A stretch of 9,268 nt of DNA from Candidatus Saccharimonadales bacterium (GCA_025450135.1 JANWHZ010000034.1:1-9268), one strand, 5' to 3'. Shown: positions 1-6,235, counted from the first letter of the stretch. The notes: generated by a model not told the origin, from the letters alone. Numbers and translations are program-made.

Positions 1-390
1 CACGATACAAATGACAAGCGTGCGGCTGCATATGCCGATGCTGTAACACGAGTGAGTAAGGAGCTGGAGGCGGCACAAGGCGCGGGCTACGATAGTGCAC
101 AACTTGCGACCGATTTTAAAATACTCAACGCAGACATAGTGCAATTCAATGCTGATCGCCAAACGCTTGAGGCTGACCTGACGAATGCGCAATCTGCGTC
201 GCAGGCTGGATGCGCCTCGATGACAGGTCAGTTTGCAGATGCGCTGGCAAAGGCTCGTGCCCAACTTCCAAATCTTCAAAATGATGATGTCAAAATACGT
301 GTCGATATTCGTCAAAAGTTAATCCTAGATATGCGTGCTTACGTTGCGTGGTTGAGAACCAAAATAAAGCCGGGAAGCGTGGCGGAATAA
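1..390 (+). CDS. C-terminal part of a helical, probably exported protein
   Basis: The reading frame is open from the first base of the window, so the gene starts further left; only the last 129 codons are visible, and the GTG at 52 is only an internal candidate start. The visible part is hydrophilic, rich in Ala, Asp, Gln and Lys, with heptad-like spacing of Leu/Ile suggesting long alpha-helices. There is no membrane segment in it and a single Cys. This composition and rhythm (LxAD, LTNAQSA, ARAQLxxL) recall coiled-coil proteins that Patescibacteria export, but I cannot name a family. The stop is followed after one base by the ATG of the sigma factor, so the two are almost certainly co-transcribed and translationally coupled. 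An inference is that this protein works with the membrane-tethered sigma factor, for example as its outside partner. Confidence 0.75.
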   Translation, partial: HDTNDKRAAAYADAVTRVSKELEAAQGAGYDSAQLATDFKILNADIVQFNADRQTLEADLTNAQSASQAGCASMTGQFADALAKARAQLPNLQNDDVKIRVDIRQKLILDMRAYVAWLRTKIKPGSVAE

Positions 391-391
391 T

Positions 392-1330
392 ATGGATACA
401 ATGCACGACCGTATAGCTGTCCAAGCCGCGCTCGAAGGCAAAGTGGAAGCTTACCGGGCACTCGTGGACCGCTATCACCTTGATGTTATTCATTACATTT
501 ACGGCTTAATCGGCGATGAAGAAGCTGCGCATGACATCGCGCAAGAGGTGTCTGTTAGAGCATTTCAGCAATTGCGACAATATAGCGCAAAGCACTCGTT
601 TGCGGCCTGGCTGCATCGATTAGCCCGCAAACTGGCACTCCAAGATATGAAATACCATGCCGCATGGGCACAGAGTGCTGACCCAGCGGACGAAGATGGC
701 GGACCGCGCAACAACCAATTTAATAGGCAGGTTGTTAGCGAGCACGTTCGTCTGGCTATGAGCCGCCTACGCCCCGAATGGCGATCAGTTATCCAACTCT
801 ACTATTGGGATGATAAAACACATGAGGAGATCGCGGAGCTATTGGATGTGCCTGTGAGTAGCGTTAGGACCTGGCTGCATCGTGCCGAGACTCTTCTTAA
901 GAAACAAACATATCAGAAAGATAGTAGTCTAAGCATGCAGTTAACTCGAGCTCGCCCGTTGCTCAGCATAGATTCTGCATTTACTGCAAAGGTCATGGCG
1001 GAAGTCCGCACAAGTAACGTGAAGTTCTTTATTCCCTGGCGTCAGCTTGTCATGGCTGCAAGTGTAGTCTGTGTAGTTGTAGGTGTTGGTGCAGGAGCAA
1101 TCGTATTTGTAAAGTTGCAGGCCGGGACAACTGGCAGTAACAGTGTTTCCGACAGCGCAAAAGGCTCATCAACCAACAGTGGCCAAAAATCAGGCACTAC
1201 GACGGGGCCAGACTATAGAGCGCTCACTGCCAACGCTCAGAGCGACATAGATGCGATGAGCCTCCAAACCGGCAAATTTAGTGACGCTGACTACGCTGAC
1301 AGCCAGCTCGCTGACAGCCAGATATATTAG
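392..1330 (+). CDS. ECF-type RNA polymerase sigma factor with a C-terminal membrane anchor
   Basis: This 312-residue protein directs RNA polymerase to promoters. Sigma region 2 covers about residues 17-88 (AHDIAQEVSVRAFQQL, then FAAWLHRLARKLALQD) and sigma region 4 about 118-171, with a helix-turn-helix around HEEIAELLDVPVSSVRTWLHRA. Ordinary ECF sigma factors end there at about 170-200 residues. Here a linker (about 181-212, containing DSAFTAKVMAEV, a pattern I associate with the start of anti-sigma-like membrane proteins) leads to one hydrophobic segment at about 219-241, then a Gly/Ser/Thr-rich spacer and an acidic tail ending in two copies of ADSQ. The likely topology puts the sigma domains inside and the last 70 residues outside. 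It lies one base after the upstream gene. Its stop overlaps that of the convergent CNNM gene. Sigma identity is firm; tethering and self-inhibition are inferred. Confidence 0.9.
   Translation: MDTMHDRIAVQAALEGKVEAYRALVDRYHLDVIHYIYGLIGDEEAAHDIAQEVSVRAFQQLRQYSAKHSFAAWLHRLARKLALQDMKYHAAWAQSADPADEDGGPRNNQFNRQVVSEHVRLAMSRLRPEWRSVIQLYYWDDKTHEEIAELLDVPVSSVRTWLHRAETLLKKQTYQKDSSLSMQLTRARPLLSIDSAFTAKVMAEVRTSNVKFFIPWRQLVMAASVVCVVVGVGAGAIVFVKLQAGTTGSNSVSDSAKGSSTNSGQKSGTTTGPDYRALTANAQSDIDAMSLQTGKFSDADYADSQLADSQIY
1292..1321 (+). repeat. 15-bp tandem duplication in the sigma factor tail
   Basis: Two adjacent 15-base units (1292-1306 and 1307-1321) share 13 of 15 bases, including the identical run CGCTGACAGCCAG. 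They encode YADSQ and LADSQ at the extreme C-terminus of the membrane-tethered sigma factor, immediately before the last two codons and the stop. A recent slippage duplication is the simplest explanation. Confidence 0.7.
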
Positions 1331-2316
1331 TGGCTAATGGTACGGTGCCGGGCTCGGTCGGCTTCGTCTTCAATCTCGTGGCCAATAATTTCCTCAATCG
1401 TGTCTTCGATGGTTACTACGCCGACAATCTTATCGTCTCGCTCTACGGGCATCAGGTGAGAGCGTGCAGTGATGAACTTCTGGAACAGTGTGTCGAGCGC
1501 TGTCATGCTGCCGACAGCACGGGTATGGTGCAGGCGTAGTTCACCGACTAAGTAGCTGCGTTGGTCGAAGTTTATGTCCACCAGATCTTTCATAAGCACC
1601 ACTCCATAGATTGACGTGCGCTCTTTATTGAATACCGGAATCCGGCTGAAGCCGCGCAGCTTGATCTCGTCGATTTTGGCGGCGTCAATGACGTCGTCCG
1701 GAGCTAACCAATATACTTTGTTAATCGGCGTCATGATGTCTCGTACGTGTTTTTCGCTGAGCTTCAGCGCCCCGCGAATAATGCCTACTTCGTTTTCGTC
1801 CAACTCGCTTTCCACATTATCGGCGTGCTCGCCGATTAAGAGACCTAGTTCATGGCGACTTTGCAGTGTAGGCGTCTCTTTCCCTAGGATGGCATCTAAT
1901 ATAAACTGCAGGGTCTTGGAGATCGGGAAAGTAACGATAATCATGACGTGTAGCACTGGTGCCAGTAATGCACAGTATGTTAGCGCGTGGCTGATGAATA
2001 ACGCCTGAGGTACCACCTCGCCAAAGATGACGATAAGCAATGTACTTAGAATGCCAGCTAACCAACCATTGAACTCGTCGCCTAACACCAGCGATGTTGC
2101 AGATATCACTGCCACATTTACCAGCAGTATGCTTGCTAGGGTTAGATGGTTAGATTCGCGAAGAGGCAACACCCGTTTGGCGCGCCGGTCGCCGAGTTTC
2201 GCTTTGCGTTTTAAGTCATCTAATTTCAATGACATCAGAGCGATGTTCAGCCCTGAGCAAACGCCTGAAGCCAGCACAAGCAACGCCGTTAGCAACGCGA
2301 TACTCATCGGGCTCAT
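1327..2316 (-). CDS. CNNM (DUF21) membrane protein with CBS pair, putative divalent cation transporter
   Basis: A 329-residue inner-membrane protein. The N-terminal CNNM/DUF21 domain (about 1-180) has hydrophobic segments near 5-27, 58-78, 86-106 and 115-135, the SGLNIALMSL motif (21-30) and the FGEVVPQALFISHAL motif (98-112). Two CBS domains follow (about 192-250 and 262-318; RDIMTP, RIPVF, GVVLMKDL, IVGVVTIEDTIEEIIG), which in this family bind adenine nucleotides. The protein ends straight after the CBS pair, so the CorC_HlyC domain usual in longer bacterial members is missing. Family members are linked to magnesium or other divalent cation transport; the substrate here is not shown. ATG at 2316 is chosen because it opens the first membrane segment; an alternative ATG lies three codons in. 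A good promoter sits just upstream. Its stop (TAA on the minus strand) overlaps the sigma gene stop. Confidence 0.9.
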   Translation of the reverse strand: MSPMSIALLTALLVLASGVCSGLNIALMSLKLDDLKRKAKLGDRRAKRVLPLRESNHLTLASILLVNVAVISATSLVLGDEFNGWLAGILSTLLIVIFGEVVPQALFISHALTYCALLAPVLHVMIIVTFPISKTLQFILDAILGKETPTLQSRHELGLLIGEHADNVESELDENEVGIIRGALKLSEKHVRDIMTPINKVYWLAPDDVIDAAKIDEIKLRGFSRIPVFNKERTSIYGVVLMKDLVDINFDQRSYLVGELRLHHTRAVGSMTALDTLFQKFITARSHLMPVERDDKIVGVVTIEDTIEEIIGHEIEDEADRARHRTISH

Positions 2317-2350
2317 TACAATGCTCGTTGTTCACGCATAATTTACAACT

Positions 2351-2379
2351 ATTTTACCGAAGATTTCTCTTTATGCCAA
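2351..2379 (-). promoter_or_regulatory. Predicted promoter of the CNNM gene
   Basis: On the minus strand TTGGCA (2379-2374) and TAAAAT (2356-2351) are separated by exactly 17 bases and match the housekeeping consensus at 5 of 6 positions in the -10 box. Transcription would start near 2344, leaving a leader of about 28 bases. Confidence 0.6.
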
Positions 2380-2391
2380 CTTAGTCCGGTG

Positions 2392-2397
2392 TACAGT
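2392..2397 (+). promoter_or_regulatory. Possible -10 box for a leaderless cupin transcript
   Basis: TACAGT (pattern TANNNT) ends six bases before the ATG at 2404, so a start at the usual distance would begin the mRNA at that ATG. The only -35-like sequence (TTTATG, 16 bases upstream) is weak. It faces away from the CNNM promoter. Confidence 0.25.
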
Positions 2398-2403
2398 AGA
2401 GTC

Positions 2404-2754
2404 ATGCAATACGTTATAAAGAAATCTCAGGCGATTACTACACAAGATATAGGGACGTCGCGCTTCCATGAATATCGATTCACATTCAAGAACGCGTCAC
2501 TTGGCGTATCAGAAATCAATGGACGCTATCCGACTTCTGGCTATGATGTTGATGAAGCTGTCGAGCAAAGCTGGTACGTTGAGTCTGGCGCCGGGAGTGT
2601 CTGGGCTGCGGGCCAAGTGTGGCCGATAGGGCAGGGGGATATGGTGCATCTATTGCCCGGCGAAAAATACTGGATCGAAGGTAATGATCTACGACTTATT
2701 GTTGCCAGCAGCCCGGAGTGGAGCGAAGCTCAGCATAAACATGTCGAGAAATAA
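2404..2754 (+). CDS. Small cupin-fold protein
   Basis: A 116-residue single-domain protein with a cupin-like double-stranded beta-helix pattern: alternating short strands from about residue 22 to 103, with ESGAGSVWAAG at about 60-70 (cupin motif 1 region, lacking the usual His residues), then GQGDMVHLLPGEKYWIEG at 76-93, where GDMVHLLPGEKYWIEG is the typical cupin strand-turn-strand. The metal-binding histidines expected in motif 1 (HxH) are not visible, so a metal-dependent enzyme is unlikely; binding of a small ligand or a sugar is possible. A GTG at 2389 is in frame, but ATG at 2404 gives the normal start for the fold. No clear ribosome site precedes it. It is followed 11 bases later by the DUF3467 gene, probably as one operon. 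Confidence 0.75.
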   Translation: MQYVIKKSQAITTQDIGTSRFHEYRFTFKNASLGVSEINGRYPTSGYDVDEAVEQSWYVESGAGSVWAAGQVWPIGQGDMVHLLPGEKYWIEGNDLRLIVASSPEWSEAQHKHVEK

Positions 2755-2765
2755 GAGGAGAAGTT

Positions 2766-3002
2766 ATGCCAGACCGTACGCCAGCAAATATCAACTACAA
2801 TGTTGACCCAAGCACTACCAAGGTTTTGTACGCTGATGGCTACCTGATTGCTAGCAGTGAGCACGTAGTAGTCTTCAACTTCGCGCAAGCATTGCCAGAC
2901 CCAACACAGCAAACTATTGTCGCTCGTATTGCGCTGACACGTGCACAAGCAAAAGAATTCCTAAAGAACCTGAACGACCACATCGAGAAGTTTGAAGTAT
3001 AG
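2766..3002 (+). CDS. DUF3467 family protein
   Basis: A 78-residue soluble protein. The order of features matches the DUF3467 family of small bacterial proteins: a short strand region (YADGYLIASSEHVVVFNFAQALP, split as residues 22-34 and 35-44), the VARIALT strand (52-58) and a C-terminal helix AQAKEFLKNLNDHIEKFE (60-77), equivalent to the family's ALLxxLxxNIxKYE ending. The biochemical role of DUF3467 is not known. A strong ribosome site GAGGAG (2755-2760) lies five bases before the ATG, and the gene starts 11 bases after the cupin stop, so co-expression with the cupin is likely. Length is normal for the family; nothing is missing. Confidence 0.8.
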   Translation: MPDRTPANINYNVDPSTTKVLYADGYLIASSEHVVVFNFAQALPDPTQQTIVARIALTRAQAKEFLKNLNDHIEKFEV

Positions 3003-3038
3003 CGCTGTAAGTCCATCTTGAAACTATGCTGCAGCTCA

Positions 3039-3067
3039 TTGCACGCTCTTGTTCCAGCGATTATATT
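3039..3067 (+). promoter_or_regulatory. Predicted promoter of the broken small membrane protein gene
   Basis: TTGCAC (3039-3044) and TATATT (3062-3067) are 17 bases apart; the -10 box matches the consensus at 5 of 6 positions. Transcription would start near 3074, about 18 bases before the ATG at 3092. GAGGGG at 3080-3085 is a good ribosome site six bases before that ATG. Expression signals are therefore intact although the coding frame behind them is broken. Confidence 0.6.
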
Positions 3068-3091
3068 CATAGCATAAACGAGGGGTAACTG

Positions 3092-3287
3092 ATGGCGCAC
3101 TATTCTGAAAATGACATACTACAAATATGTTGGCAGCAGCAGCTGGGGACTGGCTTACTTTCTCAGCATGGTCGGCGCGGCAATGTTCTCCATACAGTAA
3201 GCTGCATCATTTGGTGATGGTGTACCCGGGGTTTTAAAAGCACTAATTTGGCCGGCGTTCTTGGTCTACCATCTGCTAGGGTTGTAA
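3092..3287 (+). pseudogene. Remnant of a small two-helix membrane protein (frameshift plus stop)
   Basis: From the ATG at 3092 the frame gives MAHYSE and then nonsense to a stop at 3215-3217. One base further, the frame from 3111 reads TYYKYVGSSSWGLAYFLSM, then VGAAMFSIQ, TAA (3198-3200), AASFGDGVPGVLKAL, IWPAFLVYHLLGL and a final stop at 3285-3287. This has the look of small bacterial membrane proteins with a GAAxYYIQQAxSFWxGVLGxLKAxxWPAFLVYxLL pattern: two hydrophobic helices of about 60 residues in total. Compared with that pattern, TAA replaces a Gln codon (CAA to TAA), and an extra A in the AAAA run at 3108-3111 would explain the frame jump. The family pattern is from memory and its function is unknown. 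It ends 12 bases before the convergent sigma gene. Confidence 0.65.
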
Positions 3288-3299
3288 ATGCTATGACCT

Positions 3300-4565
3300 C
3301 TAACTGGCTGCGAGCACGAGCCTATCTTCCTCGTCGGGCATTTCCTCATCGGCACTGCCAGATTGGTCGGGACTCTCACCGGTTTCTTGCCGATACAGCG
3401 TGATAAACCTTTCACGCGCGCGCATTAAACGCATCTTAACTGCAGACGGCGAGATGTTCAATATCTCGCCGATTGCCGCGCATGAAAACCCTTCATACTC
3501 ATACAGTATCAACACGTCGTGATACTTGGGCGGCATCCTCTTGAATACCCGGTCAATAACTTCTCGATCGGCAACGCGCTGCTCAAAACGGGCGCCGTCA
3601 TATGTACCAATAGTGCCGCCTCCGGCAATCGCATCATTTAATGCCGCAGTATCACGGTCAAATTGTTGCGCTGATGAATCGCCGCTTCGCATGCCAGCGC
3701 CAATGCCTCGATCTTCACTAAACAGCGACATCGGTAGCCATTGGATCAATCGTCGGCGCCGAAGTGCGTCGGTGGCAGTGTTGCTGGCGATTCTGTATAG
3801 CCAAGATGAAAGTGCAGCTTCCTGGATCGCTGTGCCTGTCGAAAAGGCACGGAATACTTTCACGAAGACGTCTTGAGCCAAATCCATCGCTTGCTCGCGG
3901 TTGCCTACAAGCCGGTAAACAAAGTTAATGATTGGCGTTTGGAAGCGGGTGAACACGTCTTCGAAGTCGGCGAGTCCAACTTCCAGGCCAGGTTGCTCTG
4001 GTTGATTGGGTATATCAGCAGTCGGCATTCCGCCGGTTCTTACCGCTCTAGGCCTCGTTAGCTGGCTTTTCCGACCTGTTGCTGCGGCGTGAGAAGCCGA
4101 CGCAGATGATGTACGTGTTTGAAATAGTCCGGGATTTGGTGCTTTCTGCGCTATGTGTAACGGTCTCCCTGGGGGCGGTAACGGACGGGTGGTCTCGGGC
4201 AATGGTGTCAGCGGAACCGGTGCGGCGTTGGTAGGCGGCTGCAACATTATGCGGCCGACGGCTTGTGGGAGTGCGGTCTCTTTCGCGGGCATTTCTGTAA
4301 CCGCTAGCGGTGTGTCGGTTGGAATTTCAGCTGCGGCGATCGCCGACTCTGCTGCCCTACGGCCTGCCCTGGCTCTTCGTTTTGCTACCGGTGCTGGGGC
4401 CTCGGCGATAACTGCGTCCTCGGCTGTAAAGTGTGTGTCTATCTCTTCCTTTAAGATACGGGCAGCAAGTTCAGCACGCTCTAAATCAGTTCGATGTTCT
4501 GCCCACCCAGGCAGTGTAACGGTGGTCTCTACTTCTATCGCTAGTTCTTTGCTATAAGCAGACAT
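3300..4565 (-). CDS. ECF-type sigma factor with a long Ala/Pro-rich N-terminal extension
   Basis: A 421-residue sigma factor, about twice the usual ECF length. Sigma region 2 is at about 203-272 (FTRFQTPIINFVYRLVG, REQAMDLAQDVFVKVFRAF, SSWLYRIASNTATDALRRRR). Sigma region 4 is at about 333-390 (RMPPKYHDVLILYEYEGFS, then the helix-turn-helix CAAIGEILNISPSAVKMRLMRARERF). Residues 1-50 may form helices; about 50-195 are Ala, Pro, Thr and Arg rich with a basic patch AKRRARAGRR (61-70) and look disordered. About 60 residues between regions 2 and 4 are longer than usual and Gly rich. The tail is acidic (DEEMPDEEDR). ATG at 4565 is used; GGTGAG lies about 20 bases upstream, too far to be ideal. The 57-residue stress protein gene is 130 bases upstream in the same direction. 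No separate anti-sigma gene is adjacent. Confidence 0.9.
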   Translation of the reverse strand: MSAYSKELAIEVETTVTLPGWAEHRTDLERAELAARILKEEIDTHFTAEDAVIAEAPAPVAKRRARAGRRAAESAIAAAEIPTDTPLAVTEMPAKETALPQAVGRIMLQPPTNAAPVPLTPLPETTRPLPPPGRPLHIAQKAPNPGLFQTRTSSASASHAAATGRKSQLTRPRAVRTGGMPTADIPNQPEQPGLEVGLADFEDVFTRFQTPIINFVYRLVGNREQAMDLAQDVFVKVFRAFSTGTAIQEAALSSWLYRIASNTATDALRRRRLIQWLPMSLFSEDRGIGAGMRSGDSSAQQFDRDTAALNDAIAGGGTIGTYDGARFEQRVADREVIDRVFKRMPPKYHDVLILYEYEGFSCAAIGEILNISPSAVKMRLMRARERFITLYRQETGESPDQSGSADEEMPDEEDRLVLAAS

Positions 4566-4622
4566 TGCAACGTGCCATGATTGATCTCACCCTATCAAAT
4601 TTGGCAAGCAATGACAAATATC

Positions 4623-4636
4623 TTACATATGTGTAA
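4623..4636. repeat. Inverted repeat upstream of the second sigma factor
   Basis: TTACA-tatg-TGTAA is a perfect 5-bp inverted repeat about 60 bases before the start of the 421-residue sigma factor, in the spacer behind the 57-residue gene. It may be an operator; a poor promoter-like pair (TTGCAG, 17 bases, TATTTG on the minus strand) overlaps it. Confidence 0.3.
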
Positions 4637-4695
4637 TCTGCAACATGACACTTCTCGTGCTACAACATAGTTATGCTCTATGCGTACCGTGTTGG

Positions 4696-4869
4696 CTAGA
4701 GATCTAAATGTGTGTTGTTGTTCTTGTCGTGATTTTGGTCGGCTTCGCTGTGCCGTTGGTCATGCTGCTTCATGTCATCAACTTTTTGCTTGAGCCTACC
4801 TTTACTTTCGTTCAGCTTTGCTTTACCCTCGTTCAGCTTATCTTTTGCGTCGTCTTTCCAATCTGCCAT
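4696..4869 (-). CDS. Small CsbD/LEA-like hydrophilic stress protein
   Basis: A 57-residue protein, very hydrophilic (Lys, Asp, Asn, Gln, His) and without Cys or any hydrophobic segment. The N-terminal two thirds would form one amphipathic helix with repeated units: DWKDDAKDKLNEGKAKLNE, then SKGRLKQKVDDMKQ. This Lys/Glu/Gly-spaced helical pattern resembles CsbD-type general stress proteins and LEA-like protectants; the tail (about 40-57) is His/Asn rich and likely disordered. ATG at 4869 is supported by GGGAG within GAGGGAGAGAT directly upstream, and the frame ends with TAG at 4698-4696. The gene is transcribed divergently from the bactofilin-like gene across 152 bases and lies upstream of the second sigma factor in the same direction. 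The family assignment is by composition only. Confidence 0.7.
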   Translation of the reverse strand: MADWKDDAKDKLNEGKAKLNESKGRLKQKVDDMKQHDQRHSEADQNHDKNNNTHLDL

Positions 4870-4905
4870 ATCTCTCCCTCATACTTCTGACATTCTTAGT
4901 GTAAG

Positions 4906-4918
4906 CAAGCGTAGCTTG
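4906..4918. repeat. Short inverted repeat in the divergent intergenic region
   Basis: CAAGC-gta-GCTTG, a perfect 5-bp inverted repeat, lies about 40 bases upstream of the 57-residue gene. The adjacent CTTA-gtg-TAAG (4895-4905) is a second small inverted repeat, and CATTCTTA (4891-4898) recurs at 4982-4989. These may be operator half-sites. Confidence 0.3.
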
Positions 4919-4923
4919 TACAG

Positions 4924-4941
4924 CTGTGAAATTGTGCACAG
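4924..4941 (+). promoter_or_regulatory. CRP/FNR-like inverted repeat
   Basis: CTGTG (4924-4928) and CACAG (4937-4941) are perfect inverted repeats. Read as a CRP-type site, TGTGA-N6-GCACA differs from TGTGA-N6-TCACA at one base. Its centre (4932.5) lies about 61.5 bases before the predicted start of the bactofilin-like transcript. No regulator of this type is encoded in the window. Confidence 0.35.
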
Positions 4942-4958
4942 ACGGGTGAGTTAGCTCA

Positions 4959-4987
4959 TTGACAGCTCGCTGGTCAAAGTTCATTCT
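4959..4987 (+). promoter_or_regulatory. Predicted promoter of the bactofilin-like gene
   Basis: TTGACA (4959-4964) is a perfect -35 box; 17 bases later CATTCT (4982-4987) matches 3 of 6 positions of the -10 consensus. Transcription would start near 4994. The weak -10 box suggests that an activator may be needed. The box forms the left arm of a perfect inverted repeat, CATTCTT-acacca-AAGAATG (4982-5001), which also spans the start point. Confidence 0.5.
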
Positions 4988-5021
4988 TACACCAAAGAAT
5001 GCGTGCTGGTAAGGAGGATTT

Positions 5022-6161
5022 ATGCGACGCACCCGCATCGTACTAGTGGTACTGATCATAGCGTTTATTGGCTTAAGCTGGAGTGCGGCGGCTCACGCGC
5101 AGGGCAGTTTCCGAACCGGCAATGACATGACAGTACCGAGAGGCGAATCACTAGGCACCAGTTTGTTTGTGTCAGGCAAGACGATCGATATCGCTGGGAA
5201 TGTTGATGGTGATGTCTTTTGCCTTGGCCAAGACGTTACTGTTACAGGCACTATTACGGGAGATGTTATTTGTGTCGGTCAAACAGTGAATATTGCCGGC
5301 CATGTTGGCGGTAATGTCCGTGTCGCTGGTCAGACGGTAACAATTGGTGGCTCGACAAACAGGAGTGTTACGGTAGCAGGTCAAGATGTGACGTTCGACG
5401 CCACTGCGACGGTAGGTGGTGATATGACAGTTGGTGCGCAGAGTCTGACTTTAAATGGCTCCGTCGGTCGCGACCTAGCGGCGAGTGCGCCCTCGGTGAT
5501 TCTTAGCGGTTCTGTCGGCCGTGATGCCCAAGTTATAGATAACGACTTAGTACTTGGCGACGGATCACATATTGGTGGTAATCTGACGTATGCTAGTCAT
5601 AATTACGTATCTCGTGCGAGTGGCGCAGTAGTTAGCGGTACGATCGTGCGCAGTGAGCCGCCGGCGCAGGATCAAAACCATTTTGGAGCGCTGATCGGCG
5701 GCGGCTTCTTATTTGCACTTTACATGTTGATCGCGTTGTTGCTCGTCGCGTTGGCACTAGTCCTTCTCATGCCGCAGCTTATTCATGATGCCACTGCTGT
5801 TGCAGTTCGCTCGCCATGGAAAACATTGCTTGTGGGACTCCTCTCAAGCTTGCTGATGCCAGTACTTATATTGGTGCTTCTGTTCACATTTATCGGGATT
5901 CCGCTTGCTCTGCTGCTCCTGCTGACTTGGATTGTTATTGTCTGTATATCGGTGCCATTCGCCGCTTACTACTTTGGTGGCCTGCTGCTTGGCAAGAGCA
6001 CGACACGTCCGGTAGGGACCATGCTCATAGGTATGGCGATTATTCTTGTGCTATACATGGTACCGATTGTTGGATTCATAGTCTGGCTGGTAGCTACCTG
6101 GTTCGGATTGGGCATTATACTACTCCAATATTCTCGACTGCCGCGACGCAGTACGATATGA
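5022..6161 (+). CDS. Bactofilin-like polymer-forming beta-helix protein with membrane domain
   Basis: A 379-residue envelope protein. Residues 1-26 are a signal peptide (basic start, hydrophobic core, AHA before QG). Residues about 45-210 are a run of short repeats of the kind IAGNVDGDVFCLGQDVTV, GTITGDVICVGQTVNI, GHVGGNVRVAGQTVTI, about 17-19 residues each, which build a right-handed beta-helix as in bactofilins and other polymer-forming proteins. Residues about 224-370 carry four or five hydrophobic segments. The beta-helix would therefore sit outside the cytoplasmic membrane, unlike classical cytosolic bactofilins. The ribosome site TAAGGAGGA (5010-5018) just before ATG 5022 is the best in the window. 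A promoter and possible operators lie upstream; a weak terminator follows. The gene appears complete and monocistronic. A structural or morphological role is inferred. Confidence 0.88.
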   Translation: MRRTRIVLVVLIIAFIGLSWSAAAHAQGSFRTGNDMTVPRGESLGTSLFVSGKTIDIAGNVDGDVFCLGQDVTVTGTITGDVICVGQTVNIAGHVGGNVRVAGQTVTIGGSTNRSVTVAGQDVTFDATATVGGDMTVGAQSLTLNGSVGRDLAASAPSVILSGSVGRDAQVIDNDLVLGDGSHIGGNLTYASHNYVSRASGAVVSGTIVRSEPPAQDQNHFGALIGGGFLFALYMLIALLLVALALVLLMPQLIHDATAVAVRSPWKTLLVGLLSSLLMPVLILVLLFTFIGIPLALLLLLTWIVIVCISVPFAAYYFGGLLLGKSTTRPVGTMLIGMAIILVLYMVPIVGFIVWLVATWFGLGIILLQYSRLPRRSTI

Positions 6162-6164
6162 AGA

Positions 6165-6190
6165 CACATTAAAAGATGTGCCGTTTTTCT
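6165..6190 (+). terminator. Possible intrinsic terminator after the bactofilin-like gene
   Basis: CACAT-taaaag-ATGTG (6165-6180) forms a 5-bp hairpin followed by CCG and five T residues (6184-6188), four bases after the stop codon. The stem is short and AT rich, so efficiency is uncertain. Confidence 0.4.
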
Positions 6191-6235
6191 TGTGAATTAC
6201 GCACAAAGAGTAAAAAGCTTAACTGACAGCAATGA

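Noticed and set aside
4153..4557. Plus-strand 134-residue frame rich in Gly, Ser and Ala
   Set aside because: Shadow of the Ala/Pro-rich extension of the sigma factor on the other strand; no family, no ribosome site.
4708..4890. Plus-strand frame of 60 hydrophobic residues
   Set aside because: It is the complement of the Lys/Asp-rich 57-residue gene; antisense of such codons always looks hydrophobic, and it has no ribosome site.
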